This document shows, in pieces, positions 57,501-64,000 of a DNA stretch of 64,000 nucleotides. Each line of letters begins with the position of its first letter. Position 1 is the first letter of the stretch. Source of the stretch: Isoetes taiwanensis (taxonomy: Eukaryota > Streptophyta > Lycopodiopsida > Isoetales > Isoetaceae); assembly GCA_021234155.1 (NCBI GenBank), contig JAJEKV010000652.1, positions 61,542 through 125,541 of the forward strand. The letters are read 5' to 3'. Position numbers and translations under genes: made by a program. The notes under the pieces were generated by a model. It was not told where the DNA came from. It did not search any database and was given only the letters and a program-made list of their open reading frames with translations.

Positions 57501-58697
57501 TACCAACAGAAAAGAATGTCTTCCACAACAAGAACAAATTTGTCCTGGTCTACAAGATTTGGGAAGAACTCTTGAAGAACTCTTCAATCCACAATTTGTA
57601 GCAGCATCAAATCCAGCACAATTTAAATTCGAAGCTAGACAGATCAATCAATTTAAGGTATTTCAATTTTGAGACTGAAAATATAGCATATTTGGTTTTC
57701 AATTTTAAAAGCTTTTCTTATCTAGGTTGTCAACATGGAAGCTATTTTTGTTTAGTTGTTTTTGCATATGACCTTCCACTATTTTCATGGCGCGTGTATT
57801 TCTAGCCATTTTGACTTGTTTTCACTTTTTGGTATTGTTGAGTTAAATCAATCTTTCTTGCCAATTTTTGGCTTATTTTCACTTCAATAGTTAATTGTTT
57901 TTCTTAATTATTTTTGAGCTAACACCATCTTTTTAGGGTTTTTTTTTAGGTGAATCAAATTGTTGGGATATGTTTTAAGCTTCTTTAGTTTATTTTCAAG
58001 GTAAACTAAATACTTTTTGCACTAAGATAAGCTTGCTTGAATATATTGTTATTTTTAGAATAAATATCATGTTTGCGTATTTCGATAGCAGGAAGCTTAC
58101 ATACACTTTCCAAATAAATAATTGTCAGGCGAAAGAGTTCATTTTTTGAGTCCTTTTCCTTTTATATTATTTCAAGGCAATTGGAATTTTTATTTAGGAG
58201 TATGAAACCGTGTTTAGTATGGCATGGTTAATTGGAATTTTGGAATACAAAACATGTTTAGGATGGCACCAAGACTTTTGGTTCATGTATTATTTAGAAG
58301 CGTGATATGGCACTAATTTAGAATTTCTATTTCTTTTCTTTGACTCATCTCTTTACCAACTTTTAAATTGTGAGTCTCATTTTTCATGATACTTGCTTAT
58401 GGTCTTCATAGCTTTGATGGAAATGTCATGATCCTATTATATGTATGCTAGTTTCATTTTGGACCACGTAAGAAAGCCTATTCATCTCAAAAACAAATAT
58501 GGAAGTTGTTGGGATAATGGGTGGAGAAAATTATAATTTTATAGAACATCTGTTTGGAATATATTATGTGGTAGATTGTGAAATATGGTCTATTCGATAA
58601 GTAATATGATATTACATTTTTATACTTTTCGACATGAAATGTGTGAATTTAAATATGTCACTAAAAACATGCAATGTAAAATTTGTCCCAAAATTAA

Positions 58698-58728
58698 GAC
58701 ATAATCCCAATTTAATTGAATGATGGTT
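58698..58728 (-). repeat. right terminal inverted repeat
   Basis: Inverted partner of 54531-54561; begins GACATAATCCC and ends GATGGTT, followed by the AATC duplication. Confidence 0.9.
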
Positions 58729-58732
58729 AATC

Positions 58733-59340
58733 GTCCCAAATATGCTGGATTTATGATCAATTCACGGCTATCAATGCCTAACTCGGACACTTGGCACAAC
58801 CGGGTGTCAAAGGTAGAAGTTTCGCAGCGGATGTTGGCCGACATCGGCGTATTCGTGGAAGAAGTTCGAGGGGGTATCACGCTAGCGACAAAATCGACGA
58901 CGAAGAGCATCGCCGACAAACATCGAGCGGTCGGGGAGTTCCGAAGTTGGCGACAATGTGTGGCTCAAGATCAAAGTGAAGCGGCGAGAAGCTCCACCGG
59001 AAATTGTAAAGCTTGCTCCAAGGTGGGCTGGACCTTTCGAGAAAAGGTCAAGAGAGTAGGTAATCAATCCTACATGTTAGACTTGCCGGCACACCTAAAG
59101 ATTCATAAGGTCTTCCGTGAGTTTGTTGAAAAGCACACTCCAAATCAGGGGCGAAGTCTTGGACACTCAACGTTGTTGGAAATGGCCGGAGGAAGCGGCT
59201 AGAAATAGTTCGAAGATTGATTCTTGATAAAGCTTTCAAAGAAAACAAGGAGGTCGGAGTTCCTCAATACTTGGTCAAGTGGAAACACTTGCGGTGGAAA
59301 AGCCAGCGACATGGGTACTTAAGAAAGATCTATTAGCGGT
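58733..59340 (+). pseudogene. integrase C-terminal half and chromodomain (copy 2)
   Basis: Resumes with TCCCAAATATG, aligned to copy 1 near 13325. LPAHLKIHKVF at 59083 is the usual sequence between integrase and chromodomain, followed by EKHTPN. The chromodomain at about 59206-59320 reads ILDKAFKENKEVGVPQYLVK followed by WKH, then ATWVLKKDL in the next frame; the Y..W..W aromatic cage pattern is visible. It is the C-terminal end of pol. Confidence 0.85.
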
Positions 59341-60279
59341 ACCCACAGTTCATGGAGCAATGGGGCGGCAAGGTCATCTCAGAAGAAATCGGCTCGGGCA
59401 TGTCGATTTGTGTAGATTAATTCTATGTATAGTTAAGATTAATCTACATGCAACCTATGCTAGGTATGGGTGCATGCGTTATTCACGAATGATGAGACCA
59501 CTATGGTGATCTCTGGGGAGTGGTGTAATGCGATGTAGGTATGACCCGGCGTTTCCGCTTGGATGAGTGGAAGGTAGATTAGAAAGTCTCTACGTCGGTC
59601 CTCACGGAGTAGGCGACCTCGAAGAGAGGAGGTCATGGAGGAATGCATTGATAGGAAATGCACCTTTAGCCCCATATATGCTTTGATAGGAGGAATCTAT
59701 CCTTCCGCCCCATATCACGGGAAGGATATCCTCCACGTTGGGCAACTAAAGGTGTAGGCATGAGCGGCATATAGGCATATAGGCTGTCTCATGACCATAA
59801 TGGAAGATTCATCCTCTTCCTACGGCAGGAGATTAGCCATGCATGCATGTAGATAGGTGGGGTGGTCACCATATAACCAAAATTTTATTAATAATTAAAA
59901 TGGTACTAGCGTAGTGTCGACACCTTGAGGCCAATGGCTCGGGAGGGCAAGGAGGTCGAGCTCACGAGACTTACAACACAAATTTTGTTGGAATGTGTTG
60001 CAAGGAATGAAAAGTACCTCGAACAATAATTATGAAATGTTAAAATTTTGATAAACTCAATTGTTGTGAAGTGAATCGTTGAGTAACTTGTTTGCGATGT
60101 TATAAATTGATAAGTTATTTTATAAGTTGGGGCGTAATAATGTTTTAAAAATATTACCTTAAGGTAATCTCGGGGAAATGTGTAAGTATTATATTAGTAT
60201 ATTGTATGTATCGGGTTGAGATTCGGTTAGGAAGAGCCCAAGGTGGGGAGACCCGCGATCTTTGCTTGGACAACATCAT
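59341..60279 (+). other. non-coding 3' region of chromovirus copy 2
   Basis: Aligns with 11809-12655 in reverse. Contains an inverted repeat near 59416-59445 (TAATTCTATGTATAGTTAAGATTA). No conserved frame. Confidence 0.55.
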
Positions 60280-60295
60280 TTCAAGGTGGGGAGAA
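60280..60295 (+). promoter_or_regulatory. polypurine tract of chromovirus copy 2
   Basis: TTCAAGGTGGGGAGAA, identical to copy 1, immediately before TGTGGCG of the 3' LTR. Confidence 0.85.
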
Positions 60296-62062
60296 TGTGG
60301 CGTTCGGCCACGATTATCACGGTCCCAGGCATTATCATCTTTGCCCGTCAGCGTACCGCCACCGGCGTGGCATTAATGCGCCCGGCGTATAGCCAAGCGG
60401 GTAGCCCCTAGGGGCAACTTGGCGGAAGTGTGCATTTATTAATGTGCACATTTACCCATGTGCACATTAATCGGTGCACATTTTCCCATGTGGACACTTT
60501 ATGCCAAGTGGGCCATACCCAAGTGTGCAATTAATGTGCACATTTACCAATGTGCGCATTTATTAGGGCACACCTTTCCATGTGGGCACATTTTGCCACC
60601 TAGCCATTAAAGGCAAGTGGGCCCATTGCCAATTATCCCACATGCCCCAAAAGGTGACCGAGGAACTTTGTATGCTTCCTAACTATTGTGGAGCCCACAA
60701 AGAAGGTGGGTGTACCTTGTTTTAATATTAATCAAAAATTCGTACCCTCAAAAAAAAATTATCCCACATGCCTAAATGGGATAATTGGAAACCTAACAAC
60801 CCCTTGTCATTTGGAGGAAATCCTAACTTGCCCATTTTTTCGTTTCTAGGGTTTTAGAGCTCTGTTTTAGCTGCCCAGGGGTCAAAACTGCCTCCCAGAC
60901 TCTGTCTGAGCAAATTGCCCCATTAGTTTCCCTTGATTCGAGCAGTTTAGCGAGGATGGTTGAGCTCAGGTGGGGAGGAGGAACTCAAGGATCGGGGTAT
61001 TTCGTCAATTTAATAGCCTAAACCATCTTCTAGTCATTAAATCAGTGGGTTTAGCCTATTAAATTGCCCATAGCAACCCTCTAGATCTCTAGATACAGGA
61101 CTCTAACTAAAGAACCTAACTCTATGATATAGATTAGATCTTGCTCTTTAGTTCTCCTGTGATGTATATGGATGATGTATCTCTATGAACTCCTTGTATT
61201 GGGAAGGAGGGTAGAGACCTAAAGCTTGTTAGTAGATGCTCTAGACTAGCCTCTCTAGCACACTATAGATTCGCACTTTGTGTACAAGAGCCATGCCACA
61301 GTTGTGGGTGAAGGGGGCGGACTGGCTAAGAAGGAGGTTCGTGTCGACCCTTGAGCGATCCCTCACTGGTGTGTAAAGGCCTTGGGGATCATTGTGACTA
61401 GGTCTAATGGCTTATCCTTAGTGTGGGTAAGGCATGGGCTCGATGCAGTGAAGTGGTGTACACTTTCGGTGGGTTACTGTCGAATAAGAGGCGGTTGCCC
61501 TCTAGTCACCTGCTGGGTGAGCATGTAGACCTCTGGAGGGAGTGATCCCACGCCCCATCGGGCGGGAGATGCAACCGAGGGAATAGCCCCTTTGGCTATG
61601 CCTCCGTGAGGCCTCTGATCGAGTCCCAACACTTTTATTTTGCTTTGCAAAGTGTGCACAAGAGGCGGATGGAGTGGACAACCCTATGCCATGTTCTTAT
61701 GCCGTAAAATCCATTGCCATGAATGCATGCCAATGAACTGGAGACCCAAGCCGTCGATCATCCATCCCTGCGTGACCTTGGGTTGGACCCCTATGTATGA
61801 TGGTGATCATTGTCTATGCGGATGGTGGTGCCCCACCCATGGGTGGATATGTGATTATGTTGTATCTTACGACATGTGTGTTTTCGCTTTTAGCGGCTAG
61901 GTAGGCCACGAGGGAGGCGGGGTAAAATGACCCCTTCACTCTTCTTTGGGACCGTGCAGATGCGATGATTGTGGAGGGCCCGTATCGATTATGGAGCTGG
62001 TATGGGGGATGAACTCTGTTTGTATCACGGTGAGTGTGCAGGTATCACAGTAGGGGGCGTCA
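60296..62062 (+). repeat. 3' LTR of chromovirus copy 2
   Basis: Matches 44166-45782 directly; 126 bases of the extra length are the 110-base insertion plus its 16-base target duplication. Ends GGGGGCGTCA, followed by AGGAT. Confidence 0.9.
60631..60772 (+). mobile_element. 110-bp retroposon in the 3' LTR with 16-bp TSDs
   Basis: AATTATCCCACATGCC occurs at 60631-60646 and 60757-60772. Between them, 60647-60756 ends in a run of nine A. The 5' LTR has the uninterrupted sequence, so this is a post-integration insertion, most likely a severely 5'-truncated LINE or a SINE end. Confidence 0.85.
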
Positions 62063-62767
62063 AGGATTACGGATCAAAAGGATATCCTTTATCTGAAGCA
62101 TGTACACGCGAAGTAAGAGAAGGGTCACGGTCTAGATATCAGCCAAGCCTCGATACCTCTTGATCCAAATGATGGGGATCAATAATACTATATGACACAT
62201 TAGATGGTATGCCATGCATAAAAACTTCTAATGGAAAACAAAACAAGAATCAAGAATAGAAGTCAAATTGCTTTCAATACCAAGAAAAGGCCTTGATGCA
62301 GCTCAAAAATCAAGACCAAAACCAATTGGGATGCTTCTAGACCCGTCGAGGCAAAGTCTTTTGTCGGTTCATAAACCCTAGGATCAAATAAGCAGTTTTG
62401 GTCACCTTCAAAGCAATATAATGATTCAAGGACAACCCTAGCCTTACCTGCATATAAATCTGACTATTGTAGTCGCTTCCAGCTAGAAATAAGCCATAAG
62501 AACATACATAATTATCCCCGCAAAGCATCTAAAAAGCAGGCCTGCTTTCACACATGATACAAAAAATACCACATCGTTCCAGTCCAAATTTAACCCTAAA
62601 TAAAAAATAGTAAGGAGGGTGTACTACTCTAAATATATACATGCACATACCACCCTTCGAGAGAATTTTTACTCCATGAATGGTAATAGGCGGTTGTTCT
62701 TTATTGTATGTCTTAGATCCCATAGGCCATCGGTCTTCATGAGCGATAAACTTCAATTCAATTCTCT
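62063..62767. other. flanking DNA, no gene seen
   Basis: Begins with AGGAT, the candidate target duplication. Nothing coding or repetitive recognised. Confidence 0.4.
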
Positions 62768-62768
62768 A

Positions 62769-62872
62769 TAAATAGAATAGAATAGAATAGAATAGAATAG
62801 AATAGAATAGAATAGAATAGAATAGAATAGATTTTTTAACGTCCACGGGGACCAATAGGTCATGGGTCCATT
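62769..62872 (-). mobile_element. LINE 3' end with (ATAGA)n tail
   Basis: A pure ATAGA-type pentanucleotide run at 62769-62831 followed by about 40 bases that match, in reverse, the 3' end of the LINE at 33,900-33,985 (GATTTTTTAACGTCCACG here). The microsatellite is therefore the reverse-transcribed tail of a very short LINE copy. Confidence 0.75.
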
Positions 62873-63203
62873 ATTCTATACAAGAATGTGAACCGCTTCT
62901 CTCTCCATAAGGTTCATGCAGAGTTTTGAAAAGAAGATGCATTCTCTTTAGTATCAATATTCCATAAATTGTATGTTTCTTCTACCAAATTACCATTGGG
63001 GCGGTTTTAACCATTGGAAAAAGCAGATTTTAACATCCATCGATGCATCAATATGTATAATAATAGAGAGGGTTTTCTTTTGTTTTTATGCGCTTTTCAC
63101 TAAAGGTTTTCCTATGATTTAAGTGATGTATTCAAATGGATGTACTAATCGCATTGCATCTAGAGTGCACCATTCTAAGCCATTGATTTTAGTTTTTTCC
63201 AAT

Positions 63204-63385
63204 GGTCAACAACCAATGGCTCACAACAAAAAGCCCTTTTTTTTGTGCGTGTGGCGGGTGCATAATGGTCAACAACCAATGGCTCACAACAAAAGCCCCT
63301 CTTTTTATGCGTGTAGTGCATAATAGTCAACAACCAATGGCTCACAACAACAAAAGCCCTCTTTTTTTTGTGTGTGGTGCATAAT
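63204..63385. repeat. minisatellite, three units of 58-63 bp
   Basis: Units start at 63204, 63267 and 63325 with GGTCAACAACCAATGGCTCA (AGTCAAC in the third) and end TGCATAAT. Between unit starts and ends are variable A and T runs. The short frames across it are artefacts of the repetition. Confidence 0.92.
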
Positions 63386-64000
63386 GGACACATGAAGGGC
63401 AGAAGGCGCATGTGGGTAGGTTGAAGCAGCACATTTCTTATCTCTAACTTTTGATCGAGGAGCTCTTAGAGATGATTTTTTATTGGAAAGCCCTCTTCGA
63501 GATCTTTTTTGATAGTGTATGATATAGATATGTTTGGTTAAAGTTATATATGCTAAACAGCATTTTCCGGCCAGGTTTGGTAGGCTTTCACATCCCCCGG
63601 TGATTATCTGGGATTAAGCTATTGGATATTGTTTTATGGCTCATTCGGATGAAGGTTGCAAAAATTACCATGCATTTTTAGAGAACCCAGTTATTAAACC
63701 AAATTCAAAACTACAGATCCTTGTGCTAACAAGCGAGAAAAGTTTTTCACTTTGGTTTCTCACCATAAGAATCTATGGAGGCCAAAGGCTGCTGTTAACT
63801 TCGGTTGAAAAATGTTTGTGTATGGAGTGTTGTTGCAAAACTTTATGACTTTGAATAATGGGATCAATCCGCTCTATCTTTATGGTAACTTTTGCTTATG
63901 TTCTATTTTGTTTTGTGTGATGAAATTCAAAGCTTCGAGGTGATAAGAAATATAAAATGAATTTTAGTTTTTAAGTTTTGAATTCTAAAATTTTGTCACA
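63386..64000. other. no gene seen at the right end
   Basis: A frame at 63636-63848 (MAHSDEGCKNYHAFLENPVI...) has no recognisable motif. The rest is AT-rich. Confidence 0.35.

Larger units (their letters stand above)
54527..58732. mobile_element. 4.2 kb DNA-transposon-like insertion with 31-bp TIRs and 4-bp TSD
   Basis: The left TIR (54531-54561) and right TIR (58698-58728, inverted) match at 30 of 31 bases, starting AACCATCATC. AATC flanks both sides (54527-54530, 58729-58732). Joining the flanks restores the integrase sequence seen in copy 1 (CAAGCAG.A.TC.TCCCAAAT), so insertion boundaries are well supported. The interior is AT-rich (roughly 65%) and holds no transposase I recognise. The longest frames are 56090-56542 and 57081-57491 (plus); the second ends in a hydrophobic stretch (FVFVSFLIYMLWIVVGLLIA). 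Superfamily not assigned: 4-bp TSDs do not fit hAT, Mutator, CACTA or mariner norms. Confidence 0.85.
44166..62062 (+). mobile_element. full-length Ty3/gypsy chromovirus copy 2 with three nested insertions
   Basis: Second member of the family at 10138-23410, in opposite orientation. Order: 5' LTR 44166-45782, primer site, palindromes Q1-Q2, ORF-A, Q3-Q4, ORF-B, gag, protease, RT, RNase H, integrase, chromodomain, 3' region, polypurine tract, 3' LTR 60296-62062. Nested insertions are a LINE-like piece (~49934-50347), a TIR element (54531-58728) and a 110-base retroposon in the 3' LTR (60647-60756). Subtracting the internal two from the 14.5 kb internal region leaves about 9.9 kb, matching copy 1 (9.96 kb). 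Confidence 0.92.

Noticed and set aside
63204-63385. CRISPR-like array
   Set aside because: Units are near-identical along their full length with no unique spacers; it is a minisatellite in plant DNA.

Overview
This window is land-plant nuclear DNA made almost entirely of nested and decayed retrotransposons. I see no intact host gene, rRNA, CRISPR array or bacterial feature. The plant assignment rests on chromodomain Ty3/gypsy elements, Ty1/copia elements primed by initiator tRNA-Met, a plant-type LINE and tRNA-derived sequences. The element at 36-41 kb resembles the Tcn1-like chromoviruses known from non-seed plants, so a fern, lycophyte or bryophyte is more likely than a flowering plant; that is an inference.

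Layout. 1-5.5 kb: AT-rich DNA with no recognisable gene. 5.5-10.1 kb: degenerate Ty1/copia element, plus strand. 10,138-23,410: complete, very large Ty3/gypsy chromovirus on the minus strand (13.3 kb, LTRs about 1.66 kb, perfect TSD TAAAC). A 1.24 kb tandem duplication at its right edge runs to about 25.1 kb. 25-31.5 kb: an unassigned coding remnant, a 1.24 kb retroposed insertion with 13-bp target duplications, a tRNA-like SINE, and one diverged LTR with an intact primer site. 31.5-34 kb: LINE. 34.4-42.7 kb: minus-strand Ty1/copia element interrupted by a second, Tcn1-like chromovirus. 44,166-62,062: second complete copy of the large chromovirus, plus strand, carrying three secondary insertions (a LINE piece, a 4.2 kb TIR element, and a 110-bp retroposon in its 3' LTR). 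62-64 kb: LINE tail and a 61-bp minisatellite.

The most interesting object is the large chromovirus family. Both copies carry two extra reading frames (called ORF-A and ORF-B here) between the primer site and gag. Each frame is preceded by the same cassette: two ~67-bp near-palindromes about 200 bp apart, then a TATAAAT box, then an ATG about 110-120 bp downstream. Comparing the two copies, the palindrome cores differ by mirrored, pairing-preserving substitutions. The extra frames match no protein family I recognise. The element therefore looks like an LTR retrotransposon with two additional promoter-ORF units.

Most frames are broken. Many breaks fall where CAG or CTG is expected (read as CGG, CGAG or similar). 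This could be basecalling error at CHG-methylated cytosines rather than true decay, so apparent loss of function should be treated cautiously.
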